The position numbers and the translations under genes are program-made. A stretch of DNA of 20,965 bases from Darwinibacter acetoxidans_A. Its GTDB lineage: Bacteria; Bacillota; Limnochordia; Darwinibacteriales; Darwinibacteriaceae. This document shows positions 13,230 to 20,778 of this stretch, one piece after another; position 1 is the stretch's first letter, and every line of letters begins with the position of its first letter. The notes beneath the pieces are model-generated. The model made no database searches, had not been told where the DNA came from, and saw only the letters and a list, made by a program, of their open reading frames with translations. The DNA is taken from assembly GCA_041936745.1 (NCBI GenBank), contig JBHGWS010000071.1, forward strand, positions 1 through 20,965, given 5' to 3'.

Positions 13230-14501
13230 TTGAATATTGCAGAACTTGAATCGAAAACCGCCCTGGAGCTCCAGGACATTGCCCGGGAGATGGGCATTAC
13301 CGGTTTTACCAGGATGCGGAAAAAAGATTTAATCATTGAAATTTTGAAATATGAGGCAACAAAAGAAGGTTTACTTTTCATCAGCGGTATTTTAGAAATA
13401 ACAGCGGACGGTTATGGTTTCCTCCGGGTAGAAAATTACACGCCCAGTTCGGACGATGTCTACGTTTCCCCCTCGCAAATCAGGCGTTTTTCCATGCGCA
13501 CAGGCGATGAAATTTTAGGGCAGGTCCGGCCGCCGAAAGAAGGCGAGCGCTACTATGCCCTGCTGCGTGTAAAAGCCATCAATCTAACTGACCCGGAATT
13601 AGCTTCGAAACGCCCTTCCTTTAACGACCTTACGCCAATCTACCCCAATCAACGGCTTCATCTGGAAACAACACCCCAAGGTTATTCCATGCGTTTAATG
13701 GACTTGTTGGCGCCTTTGGGTTTTGGGCAGCGCGGCCTGATTGTTTCGCCGCCGAAAGCGGGTAAAACTACCATTTTAAAACAGTTGGCGAACGCTATTG
13801 CGGAGAATCATCCCGATATAGAAATTATAGTGCTGCTTATTGATGAGCGTCCGGAAGAAGTGACGGACATGCAGCGATCGGTGAACGGTGAGGTAGTCAG
13901 CTCAACATTCGATCTGCCGCCGGAAAACCACGTGCGGGTGGCGGACATTGTTTTAGAGCGGGCGAAAAGCCTGGTAGAGTCGGGTAAAGATGTCGTCATT
14001 CTTTTGGACAGTATAACCAGGCTGGCCAGGGCGCATAATTTGATTGTCCCCCCCAGCGGGCGCACGTTGTCCGGGGGAGTTGATCCCGCGGCTTTGCACA
14101 GGCCGAAAAGATTTTTTGGGGCGGCCAGGAAGCTGGAGGAACAGGGCAGTTTGACCATTTTGGCCACCGCCTTGGTAGAAACGGGCAGCCGCATGGATGA
14201 TGTGATTTACGAAGAGTTTAAAGGTACAGGCAATATGGAGCTGCATTTGGATCGTAAATTGGCGGAGCGCAGGCTGTTTCCCGCCATTGATATCTACCGT
14301 TCAGGCACGCGCCGGGAAGAGATGCTCTTGAGCCCGGAGGAGCTGGACGCCACATGGATTTTACGCCGGGCGATGGGGGCTTTGGGGGCCACCGAAACAT
14401 TGGAATTATTGCTGGAGCGAGTTAGAAATACTAAAAGCAACCAGGAGCTTCTGCAGTTGGTCACCACTTCTACTTTTGCAGAAAATGTAAGAAATAAGTA
14501 A
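13230..14501 (+). CDS. rho: Transcription termination factor Rho
   Basis: Hexameric RNA helicase that ends transcription (423 residues). The N-terminal helix bundle (1-42) is followed by the cold-shock-type RNA-binding domain with GYGFLR (61-66). The ATPase core holds Walker A SPPKAGKTT (173-181), LLIDERPEEVTDM (202-214), Walker B VVILLDS (255-261), the Q-loop region SGGVDPAALHRPKRFFGAAR and the R-loop region GTGNMELHLDRKL. Nothing essential is missing. No long acidic or Asn-rich insertion of the kind found in some Rho proteins is present. TTG 13230 is chosen because AGAGGTGGTGA lies just before it; the earlier in-frame TTG at 13209 falls on the terminator tail. The gene lies before rpmE, as in Bacillus, with a cell-wall hydrolase gene inserted. 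Confidence 0.96.
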   Translation: MNIAELESKTALELQDIAREMGITGFTRMRKKDLIIEILKYEATKEGLLFISGILEITADGYGFLRVENYTPSSDDVYVSPSQIRRFSMRTGDEILGQVRPPKEGERYYALLRVKAINLTDPELASKRPSFNDLTPIYPNQRLHLETTPQGYSMRLMDLLAPLGFGQRGLIVSPPKAGKTTILKQLANAIAENHPDIEIIVLLIDERPEEVTDMQRSVNGEVVSSTFDLPPENHVRVADIVLERAKSLVESGKDVVILLDSITRLARAHNLIVPPSGRTLSGGVDPAALHRPKRFFGAARKLEEQGSLTILATALVETGSRMDDVIYEEFKGTGNMELHLDRKLAERRLFPAIDIYRSGTRREEMLLSPEELDATWILRRAMGALGATETLELLLERVRNTKSNQELLQLVTTSTFAENVRNK

Positions 14502-14565
14502 AAGGATTTTTTTACCTGGCGTCGAAGAAAAGAAAGTAGCGCAACCGGGACGAGGGGGATTAGAA

Positions 14566-15654
14566 ATGTGGAGGCGGTTAACCCGCAGTAAGGTATTTAT
14601 ACTTTTAATATTCATGGCCATCTTCAGTTTTGGCATTCTGGGCCAAGTTGACACGCGCATGCATATCGGCGGCGGCGACTGGGATCTGGACAGTTTTGTC
14701 TATATTGATATAGACGATTTTTTGGTTGAAGAGGACTCTTATTTTCAGGCGGCAGACGAAACAGCTGACACTGTTTTGCCCACCGCTGACAGTAAGGAAG
14801 AAGCGGCCGCCGAAGGAGAAGAGCAAGAAGAACAGGCAAAAGCAGTGGAAGAACCTGTGCGCAGCCAAACCGTTTTGGTGGAACAGGTACCCCCCGCGGT
14901 AGCGCCGCCTCAGGTGGAAGAGAAAAGAGAGAAAAGGCCCTTAATTTTCACCCATTCTGTCCATGCGGGGGAGACGCTTTGGGATATTGCCCAAGCATAC
15001 GGCATTACTGTTGATACGATTTTATCCGCCAATGACCTGCGGGATCCCAACCGGATCAGAGTCGGGCAGAACTTAAGGATCCCCTCTGTCAAAGGGGTAT
15101 TACATAGGGTAAGCACGGGTGAGAGCTTGTGGGAAATTGCCGACCGCTACAAGATTTCCATTGATGAGATTGCGGAGGCAAATTCCATTAAAGATCCGGG
15201 CAGGATTAAGCCCAATGATGAAATAGTGATCCCCGGTGCAACCAGGCTCATGCCCAGAGATGTTTTGCTGGTCAACGGCCAACTGCAGAGAGCTTTTGAT
15301 TGGCCTGTGAAAGGGCGCATTTCCTCACCTTTCGGGCCGCGCTGGGGTCGGATGCATAACGGCTTGGATATTGCCGTTGGTACCGGCACTTCCGTGCGGG
15401 CCGCCGCTGACGGCCGGGTTACTTTTGCCGGCTGGAACGGGGGTTACGGGTACTTGGTGATTCTCGATCACGGCAACGGGATAGAAACCCGCTATGCCCA
15501 CAACTCCCGCTTGAATGTTAAAGTGGGCCAAAGGGTAGATCGGGGCCAAGTGATCTGTTTCAGCGGTAACACAGGTGTTTCAACCGGGCCGCACCTCCAT
15601 TTTGAAATCAGATACCGCAATAAACCGGTCAATCCCCAGACTTACTTACGCTAG
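14566..15654 (+). CDS. Membrane-anchored M23 peptidoglycan endopeptidase with two LysM domains
   Basis: Cell-wall hydrolase (362 residues). An N-terminal hydrophobic segment (about 10-26) after MWRRLTRSK acts as anchor or uncleaved signal. An acidic, low-complexity linker (about 45-125, many Glu, then Pro/Val) is followed by two LysM domains (about 129-173 and 180-224), each with the GETLWDIA/GESLWEIA pattern that binds glycan. The C-terminal M23 domain (about 249-355) keeps its zinc ligands His264 and Asp268 (HNGLDIA) and His345 (HLHFE), plus the catalytic histidines His312 (YAHNS) and His343. It is therefore expected to be active, unlike degenerate division-activator versions. Members of this architecture act in growth or sporulation; which applies here cannot be told. 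The ribosome site is GAGGGGGAT. Confidence 0.93.
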   Translation: MWRRLTRSKVFILLIFMAIFSFGILGQVDTRMHIGGGDWDLDSFVYIDIDDFLVEEDSYFQAADETADTVLPTADSKEEAAAEGEEQEEQAKAVEEPVRSQTVLVEQVPPAVAPPQVEEKREKRPLIFTHSVHAGETLWDIAQAYGITVDTILSANDLRDPNRIRVGQNLRIPSVKGVLHRVSTGESLWEIADRYKISIDEIAEANSIKDPGRIKPNDEIVIPGATRLMPRDVLLVNGQLQRAFDWPVKGRISSPFGPRWGRMHNGLDIAVGTGTSVRAAADGRVTFAGWNGGYGYLVILDHGNGIETRYAHNSRLNVKVGQRVDRGQVICFSGNTGVSTGPHLHFEIRYRNKPVNPQTYLR

Positions 15655-15667
15655 ATTGGCTTGCGTA

Positions 15668-15696
15668 TTGCGCTCGTTTGCAGAGTGTGCTATAAT
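15668..15696 (+). promoter_or_regulatory. Promoter for rpmE
   Basis: TTGCGC (15668-15673), a 17-base spacer and TATAAT (15691-15696), preceded by TGC as an extended -10. The predicted start near 15703 gives a leader of about 40 bases. This is the only promoter visible between the M23 gene and rpmE. Confidence 0.75.
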
Positions 15697-15741
15697 ACTC
15701 AGTGTGATTTTAGGCGGAATGATAGTGAGGTGAACGAGAGC

Positions 15742-15966
15742 ATGAAACCTGGTATACATCCAAATTACGGGAAAAGTGTTGTTACCTGTTCTTGCGGTGA
15801 AACTTTTGAAACCCGATCCACAAGAAGCGAAATCCGAGTGGAAGTTTGTTCCAAATGCCACCCCTTCTACACAGGCCGCAGGCAGACCTTAAGCAGTACA
15901 GGTGGGCGTGTGGAGCGGTTCCTTACTAGGTATAACTTAAAGGAAAAAGAAGAAAAGAACGAGTAA
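15742..15966 (+). CDS. rpmE: 50S ribosomal protein L31, zinc-binding form
   Basis: Small ribosomal protein (74 residues) at the subunit interface. MKPGIHPNY opens the protein as in the family. Cys16-x-Cys18 (TCSCG) and Cys36-x-x-Cys39 (VCSKCHPFYTG) are the zinc ligands of the C+ form, so it is not the zinc-independent paralogue made under zinc starvation. The tail is lysine/glutamate rich and slightly longer than usual. ATG 15742 is fixed by the family N-terminus and the GTGAGGTGA ribosome site. Earlier in-frame codons overlap the promoter. The gene has its own promoter and terminator and so can be a single-gene unit. Confidence 0.96.
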   Translation: MKPGIHPNYGKSVVTCSCGETFETRSTRSEIRVEVCSKCHPFYTGRRQTLSSTGGRVERFLTRYNLKEKEEKNE

Positions 15967-15985
15967 CAAAGCTGAAAAGATAAAG

Positions 15986-16008
15986 AAGCAGGGGAGGCCC
16001 TGCTTTTT
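15986..16008 (+). terminator. Rho-independent terminator after rpmE
   Basis: AAGCAGGG (15986-15993), loop GAGG and CCCTGCTT (15998-16005) form a perfect 8-bp stem followed by a T-run, with a second T-run at 16014-16021. Confidence 0.9.
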
Positions 16009-16036
16009 CTTTGCCTTTTTTTGAAAGGAGGCCCCA

Positions 16037-16969
16037 ATGAAAGTTATGTTGGCCCCCATGGCGGGGGTGACAGATCTTCCTTTTCGCCTGTTAGCCCGGG
16101 AGTTTGGGGCTGATTTAGTGGTCAGCGAGATGATTTCTGCCCAGGCTTTAGTTTTTCAAAATAAAAGAACCAAGCGCATGCTTGAGATCCATAAAAGGGA
16201 GCGGCCTGTGGCTGTACAACTCTTTGGCGATGACCCCGAAATAATGGCGCAGGCTGCTCAAATGGTAGTTGAACTTGTCGCGCCGGAGATGATCGATCTT
16301 AATTTTGGCTGCCCCACGCCTAAAATAGTTAAAACGGGCAAGGGTGCCGCTTTATTAAAAACGCCGCAGTTGGCTGCTGAGATTGCCGCGGCAGTTGTGC
16401 GGGCCGTACCCATTCCCGTCACGGCTAAAATTCGCTTAGGCTGGGATAAAGAGAGCATCAACTGTTTAGAAGTCGCTAAACGCTTGGAAGAGGCGGGGAT
16501 AAAATGGCTGACCGTCCACGCTCGCACCAGGGATCAATTCTATGCGGGCAGGGCTGATTGGGCTTGGATTGGGAAAATAAAGGAAAAAAGCCGTATTCCC
16601 ATTGTGGGCAACGGCGATGTTTTTTCCCCGGAAGATGCCCAGGCCTTGATTGAACAAACAAATTGCGATCATATCGCCATCGGCCGCGGTGCCAGGGGCA
16701 ACCCCTGGATTTTCCGCCAGGTGAAAGCTTGGCTGAGGCAGGGGCAGATCCCAACGCCGCCCAGCCCGGAAGAAAAGATGGCAACAGCTTTAAGGCACCT
16801 GGAGCTCAAAATGGCCTATGCCGCGGGGGAAGAAAGGGCGGTTATGGAGATGCGGCCGCATCTTGCTTGGTATTTAAAAGGTTTGCCCGAAGCGGCCAAG
16901 ATCCGCGCCCGGATTAATAAGGCTCAAACTCTTTCGGCAGTACGGGAAATTTTCGAAAGCTGCTTGTAG
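16037..16969 (+). CDS. dusB: tRNA-dihydrouridine synthase, DusB family
   Basis: FMN enzyme (310 residues) that reduces uridines in the tRNA D-loop to dihydrouridine with NADPH. LAPMAGVTDLPFR (5-17) is the family opening. Cys92 in NFGCPTPKIVKTGKGAAL is the catalytic acid. GNGDV and IGRGARGNPWIF bind the FMN phosphate. A helical C-terminal domain (about 240-310) contacts tRNA. The start at ATG 16037, with GAAAGGAGG 8 bases before it, places the first strand immediately at the N-terminus, without the ten or so leading residues many relatives have. In Bacillus dusB also lies near lysS and an rRNA operon. The stop codon overlaps the -35 region of the next promoter. Confidence 0.94.
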   Translation: MKVMLAPMAGVTDLPFRLLAREFGADLVVSEMISAQALVFQNKRTKRMLEIHKRERPVAVQLFGDDPEIMAQAAQMVVELVAPEMIDLNFGCPTPKIVKTGKGAALLKTPQLAAEIAAAVVRAVPIPVTAKIRLGWDKESINCLEVAKRLEEAGIKWLTVHARTRDQFYAGRADWAWIGKIKEKSRIPIVGNGDVFSPEDAQALIEQTNCDHIAIGRGARGNPWIFRQVKAWLRQGQIPTPPSPEEKMATALRHLELKMAYAAGEERAVMEMRPHLAWYLKGLPEAAKIRARINKAQTLSAVREIFESCL

Positions 16970-16992
16970 GAGACCGCTAAAGGTGGTATAAT
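16964..16992 (+). promoter_or_regulatory. Promoter for the HTH gene
   Basis: TGGTATAAT (16984-16992) is an extended -10. TTGTAG lies 17 bases upstream (16964-16969) and is a partial -35 that overlaps the dusB stop codon. The predicted start near 17000 leaves a leader of roughly 27 bases. The HTH gene and its partner therefore form a separate unit. Confidence 0.65.
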
Positions 16993-17026
16993 GTGAACAA
17001 ATTGTGCACAGACTCGAGGTGGGGGC

Positions 17027-17557
17027 GTGAGGGGTTTTTTCCGCATCGGCGATAAGCTTTTAAACAGGGAAAAATTAGACCGCATCATCGACCGCATTTT
17101 CGAACTAAGGGAAGCGGGTTTGTCCCAACAGGATGTGGCCGGCAGGGTGGGCTGCGATCGGCCTTTCGTTTCCCGTTTGGAAAGCTTGGCGGAGGTGCGC
17201 AAAGGGGGCAGTTTGGCAATCATCGGTTTTCCTTTGGGGAATGTGCCGGAATTGGCCGCTCTCTGCGCCAAGCTGGGTGTGGAATACACTCTGCTTTTAA
17301 ACGATGAAGAACGCTGGAATTTGATTGAATCCTTTGACGGCAAAAGCCTTCTTGATTGGCTGATGAAGATCATGGTTGAAATGAGCGAGTTTGACCACGT
17401 GATCATGATCGGCTCTGATATGAGGATCCGCCTGGCAGAAGCTATCCTGGGCGAAAAGGTCTTCGGCATTACAATCGGTGCTTCGCCAATTAAGGAAGAT
17501 TACCACCTGGACCCAAAACGCTTGAAAAAATTAATCACTACGATTAAAGGGGATTGA
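17027..17557 (+). CDS. Helix-turn-helix regulator-like protein with a second, non-HTH domain
   Basis: A 176-residue protein. Residues 28-53 (LREAGLSQQDVAGRVGCDRPFVSRLE) form a clear HTH of the XRE/ParB-like type. From about 60 the protein changes to an alpha/beta domain, with strands SLAIIGFPLG, YTLLLN, HVIMIGS and VFGITIG alternating with helices; this looks Rossmann-like but I do not recognise the family. It is likely a DNA-binding regulator with a ligand- or partner-binding domain (inference). The start is GTG 17027, 3-4 bases after GAGGTGGGGG, which is rather close. It ends 3 bases before the next gene, so the two are almost certainly co-expressed. Confidence 0.82.
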   Translation: MRGFFRIGDKLLNREKLDRIIDRIFELREAGLSQQDVAGRVGCDRPFVSRLESLAEVRKGGSLAIIGFPLGNVPELAALCAKLGVEYTLLLNDEERWNLIESFDGKSLLDWLMKIMVEMSEFDHVIMIGSDMRIRLAEAILGEKVFGITIGASPIKEDYHLDPKRLKKLITTIKGD

Positions 17558-17560
17558 GCC

Positions 17561-18481
17561 ATGAGGCGAGTTGTCAGTGTGAGTATCGGATCTTCCCACA
17601 GGGACAGTAAAGCAGTGATCAGTGTGTTAGGCCGGGAATTCTCTATCGAAAGAATCGGCACGGATGGAGATATCCCCAAGGCGATTGAGTTGATTAAAGA
17701 GCTTGACGGCAATGTTGCCGCCTTAGGCATGGGGGGAATCGATCTTTATTTGTGGAGCGGGGACAAAAGATATACTCTGCGGGAAGCGAAAAAGATTGCC
17801 AGGGCGGCCGTGCAGACACCCATCGTGGACGGTTCGGGCTTGAAAAACACCTTGGAGCGGCGAGCCATCGAGCTTTTGGCCGAGGAAACGCCGGAACTTT
17901 TCAGAAATAAAAAAGTCATGCTGACCTGTGCTGTCGATCGTTTCGGCATGGCCGAGTCACTGCAAAAAACGGGCTGTGAAGTACTCTACGGTGATTTTAT
18001 GTTTATTCTGGGCCTGCCCACTCCCATCTACAGTTTAAAGGCCCTCAGGCGGGCAGTGGCTTTTGCGGCGCCTTTAGTCGTCCAACTGCCTTTTAAACTT
18101 CTCTACCCCATCGGCGATAAGCAGGTGCAGTCGCCAAACAGGGAGAAATATGCCAAGTTTTATGACTGGGCGGACGTGATTGCCGGCGACTATCATTTAA
18201 TCCGTAAATATATGCCGGACGATCTGAGCGGCAAGTCTTTAATTACCAACACCGTTACGCCGGCCGATGTGGAATTTCTAAAAGAGAGGAATCTCCATGA
18301 GCTGATTACGACAACGCCGGCAATCAACGGCAGGTCATTTGGGACCAATGTTATGGAAGGGCTCTTGGTTGCCCTTTTGGATAAGCCTTTAAGCGAGATT
18401 AGCTCCGCGGATTACCACCATCTTTTAGATAAATTGGGCTTTAGGCCCAGGCGGGAGACTTTAAACAAGGCAGCTGTTTAG
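17561..18481 (+). CDS. Uncharacterised protein, dehydrogenase-like ('quinate 5-dehydrogenase' label in relatives)
   Basis: A 306-residue cytoplasmic protein without membrane spans. I recall that relatives next to greA–lysS in Clostridia carry the automatic label quinate 5-dehydrogenase, but I see no evidence for that activity. The central part (FRNKKVMLTCAVDRFGMAESLQKTGCEVLYGD, about 114-145) could be a Rossmann strand-helix-strand, though without a GxGxxG loop. The N-terminal part has the distinctive blocks ALGMGGIDLYL (54-64) and VDGSGLKNTLERR (89-101). The C-terminus has SLITNTVTPADVEFLKERN and TTPAINGRSFGTNVMEGLL, which look like conserved active-site or binding segments. It follows the HTH gene by 3 bases with AAAGGGG as ribosome site. 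A regulator/enzyme or regulator/sensor pair is likely; the true function is unknown. Confidence 0.8.
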   Translation: MRRVVSVSIGSSHRDSKAVISVLGREFSIERIGTDGDIPKAIELIKELDGNVAALGMGGIDLYLWSGDKRYTLREAKKIARAAVQTPIVDGSGLKNTLERRAIELLAEETPELFRNKKVMLTCAVDRFGMAESLQKTGCEVLYGDFMFILGLPTPIYSLKALRRAVAFAAPLVVQLPFKLLYPIGDKQVQSPNREKYAKFYDWADVIAGDYHLIRKYMPDDLSGKSLITNTVTPADVEFLKERNLHELITTTPAINGRSFGTNVMEGLLVALLDKPLSEISSADYHHLLDKLGFRPRRETLNKAAV

Positions 18482-18519
18482 TAATTGTGAAATAAGTCGA
18501 AAAGAGGGTTTGTCGATTC

Positions 18520-18548
18520 TTGACATCCCTTTTTTTGTTACTTATAAT
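18520..18548 (+). promoter_or_regulatory. Perfect consensus SigA promoter for greA
   Basis: TTGACA (18520-18525), exactly 17 bases, and TATAAT (18543-18548): both hexamers match the vegetative consensus at every base. The start near 18555 gives a leader of about 80 bases. The region just before it (18482-18519) holds no clear terminator for the upstream gene. Confidence 0.92.
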
Positions 18549-18633
18549 AGATGGAGCGTTGAGAAAGATGTGGGTACAAAGGTATTTAACCAGTGCTGTT
18601 TAAAATGTGGTTGGGTAAAGGAGAAGGAACGAT

Positions 18634-19107
18634 ATGGCCGATAAAGAAGTACTGTTAACACCGGAAGGTTTAAAGGATTTAGAGGCGGAGTTAGAGGTTT
18701 TAAAGACCGTGAAACGCCGTCAAGTAGCGGAACGTATTCGGACCTCCCTGGAATTTGGCGATATTTCGGAAAATGCGGAATACGACGATGCTAAGAACGA
18801 ACAGGCATTTATTGAAGGCAGAATTATAACTTTAGAAAAAATGCTGCGCAATGCCAGGGTGATCCAAGCGGACGAAGATGAGACTACGGTTTCAATCGGC
18901 AAGCGGGTTACGCTGAAAGACTTGGAAACGTCAGACGTTTTTGAGTATCAGCTGGTCGGTTCGGCGGAAGCGGATCCGGCTAAAGCCAAAATCAGCAATG
19001 AGTCGCCCGTTGGCCGAGCAATTTTGGGCAAAACCGCCGGTACAGTTGTAGAGGTAGAGGTTTTAGACGGTGTACTGCAGTATGAGATAATTAAGGTTGC
19101 GAGATAA
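18634..19107 (+). CDS. greA: Transcription elongation factor GreA
   Basis: Rescues backtracked RNA polymerase by stimulating cleavage of the transcript end (157 residues, standard). The N-terminal coiled coil carries the tip EFGDISENAEYDDAKNEQ with the acidic residues Asp43 and Glu46 that coordinate the catalytic magnesium. The C-terminal FKBP-like domain shows SPVGRAILGKTAGTVVEV. AAAGGAGAAGG is the ribosome site. It is driven by a perfect promoter and followed after 20 bases by lysS, so the two are probably one transcript. Confidence 0.96.
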   Translation: MADKEVLLTPEGLKDLEAELEVLKTVKRRQVAERIRTSLEFGDISENAEYDDAKNEQAFIEGRIITLEKMLRNARVIQADEDETTVSIGKRVTLKDLETSDVFEYQLVGSAEADPAKAKISNESPVGRAILGKTAGTVVEVEVLDGVLQYEIIKVAR

Positions 19108-19127
19108 AATAGGGGGTAGTGGTGTTG

Positions 19128-20618
19128 ATGGACCGGCAAAACGGTAACGAAGAAAACCAAGTTGAACTACACGAACTTTTAGCTGTGCGCAGGGATAAAT
19201 TGGAAGCGCTGCGGGAAAAGGGCATCGATCCTTTCGGGGAAAAGTTCGTGCGCACTCATAATGCCCAACACATCATAGATAATTTTTCCGCCCTGGAAGG
19301 GGAAGAAACCGTGATCGCCGGCCGTTTAATGTCCATGCGGCTGCACGGCCGGGCCAGTTTTGCCGATTTGATGGACTCGTCGGGCCGTATCCAGCTTTAT
19401 TTTCGGGTTAATACTTTAGGCGAGCAAACTTATGAGCTTGTGCAAGAATTGGATATAGGTGATATTGTAGGTGTCCACGGCAGGGTTTTTCGCACCAGGC
19501 GGGGTGAAATCAGTGTTGAAGTCACTGAACTGAAGCTTTTGTCTAAATCATTAAGGCCCCTGCCGGAAAAATGGCACGGGCTGCGGGATGTGGATCTGCG
19601 CTATCGGCACCGCTATGTTGATCTGATTGTGAATCCCCAGGTCCGCAAGGTTTTTGAAATTAGAAGTAAGGTAATTCAGAGCCTGCGCAACTTTTTAACC
19701 GACAAAGGCTATATTGAGGTGGAAACCCCCATGCTGCACGTTATTGCGGGCGGTGCCACGGCCAGGCCTTTTACTACGTATCATAATGCACTTGATATGG
19801 ATCTTTATCTGCGCATTGCCCCGGAACTTTATCTGAAACGCTTATTAGTCGGGGGGTTCGAGAAGGTTTTTGAGCTGGGTAAAATGTTTCGCAACGAAGG
19901 TATTTCCACTAAGCACAACCCGGAGTTTACGATGTGCGAACTTTACAAGGCTTACGGCAATGCTGACGATATGATGGAGATTACGGAAGAAATCTACGCC
20001 CATATCGCCAAAGAAGTGCTCGGTTCCACCACTTTGACGTACCAAGGCCAGGAGATTGATTTAACGCCGCCTTGGCCGAGAAAGCCCATGCTGGAAGCCA
20101 TTAAAGAGTATTCGGGGGTTGATTTAAAGGGGTTGGACGATGCTGAGGCCAGGCGGGCAGCCAAAGATAAAGGCTTGACCGTAGAACCGCACGCGACGTA
20201 CGGCCACGTTGTGGATGAATTCTTCGATGCTTTTGTGGAGCAGAATTTGGTTCAGCCGATCTTTATCACTGATCACCCGGTTGAGGTGAGCCCCTTAGCC
20301 AAACGCAAAAAAGATGATCCGCTATTAACCGATCGCTTTGAACCGTTTGTTGTAACGTGGGAGATCGGCAATGGTTTTACGGAACTTAATGATCCCATTG
20401 ATCAAAAGCAGCGCTTTTTAGATCAAGCGAAGCAGAGGGAGCGCGGCGATGACGAAGCCCATATGATGGATGAAGATTACGTGCGCGCTTTGGAATACGG
20501 CATGCCGCCGGCAGGTGGGTTGGGCTTAGGCATTGACCGCATGGTTATGCTTTTGACTGACTCCCCGTCTATCCGCGATGTTTTGTTATTCCCCCACATG
20601 CGGCCGCGTTCGGAGTAA
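19128..20618 (+). CDS. lysS: Lysyl-tRNA synthetase, class II
   Basis: Charges tRNA-Lys (496 residues, normal). The N-terminal OB-fold for the anticodon spans about 60-145 (VIAGRLMSMRLHGRASFADL). Class II motif 1 lies near 180-202 (RNFLTDKGYIEVETPML), motif 2 at about 253-272 (MFRNEGISTKHNPEFTMCEL) and motif 3 at about 464-474 (GLGLGIDRMVM). ATG 19128 is preferred, 10 bases after AGGGGGT. In-frame TTG (19125) and GTG (19122, 19119) codons sit just before it and cannot be excluded. The gene is followed by a terminator and an rRNA operon, the same adjacency as in Bacillus. Confidence 0.97.
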   Translation: MDRQNGNEENQVELHELLAVRRDKLEALREKGIDPFGEKFVRTHNAQHIIDNFSALEGEETVIAGRLMSMRLHGRASFADLMDSSGRIQLYFRVNTLGEQTYELVQELDIGDIVGVHGRVFRTRRGEISVEVTELKLLSKSLRPLPEKWHGLRDVDLRYRHRYVDLIVNPQVRKVFEIRSKVIQSLRNFLTDKGYIEVETPMLHVIAGGATARPFTTYHNALDMDLYLRIAPELYLKRLLVGGFEKVFELGKMFRNEGISTKHNPEFTMCELYKAYGNADDMMEITEEIYAHIAKEVLGSTTLTYQGQEIDLTPPWPRKPMLEAIKEYSGVDLKGLDDAEARRAAKDKGLTVEPHATYGHVVDEFFDAFVEQNLVQPIFITDHPVEVSPLAKRKKDDPLLTDRFEPFVVTWEIGNGFTELNDPIDQKQRFLDQAKQRERGDDEAHMMDEDYVRALEYGMPPAGGLGLGIDRMVMLLTDSPSIRDVLLFPHMRPRSE

Positions 20619-20623
20619 AGGCA

Positions 20624-20651
20624 CCCGCCTGCGGGCGGGGTTTCGCTTTTT
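20624..20651 (+). terminator. Rho-independent terminator after lysS
   Basis: CCCGCC (20624-20629), loop TGCG, GGCGGG (20634-20639), then TTTCGCTTTTT. The stem is short but fully GC. Confidence 0.75.
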
Positions 20652-20743
20652 ACAGGAAAAATGAATTTGGTGGGAAACGGGCGCAAATGGGAGATAAACT
20701 GACTTAAAGCGGTAAGATGCCTCTAATTTAACGAATTTCACTC

Positions 20744-20772
20744 TTGATCATGCCCTAGATAGATGGTATATT
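20744..20772 (+). promoter_or_regulatory. Promoter of the rRNA operon
   Basis: TTGATC (20744-20749), 17 bases, TATATT (20767-20772), with a TGG extension before the -10. The predicted start is near 20779. The stretch between the lysS terminator and this promoter (20652-20743) holds no gene; it is mildly AT-rich just upstream (CTAATTTAACGAATTTC), possibly an UP-like element. Confidence 0.65.
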
Positions 20773-20778
20773 AAGCAT

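Noticed and set aside
17561..18481. Naming the gene as quinate 5-dehydrogenase
   Set aside because: No canonical NAD loop or shikimate/quinate-binding motif can be seen; the label in relatives appears to be automatic.
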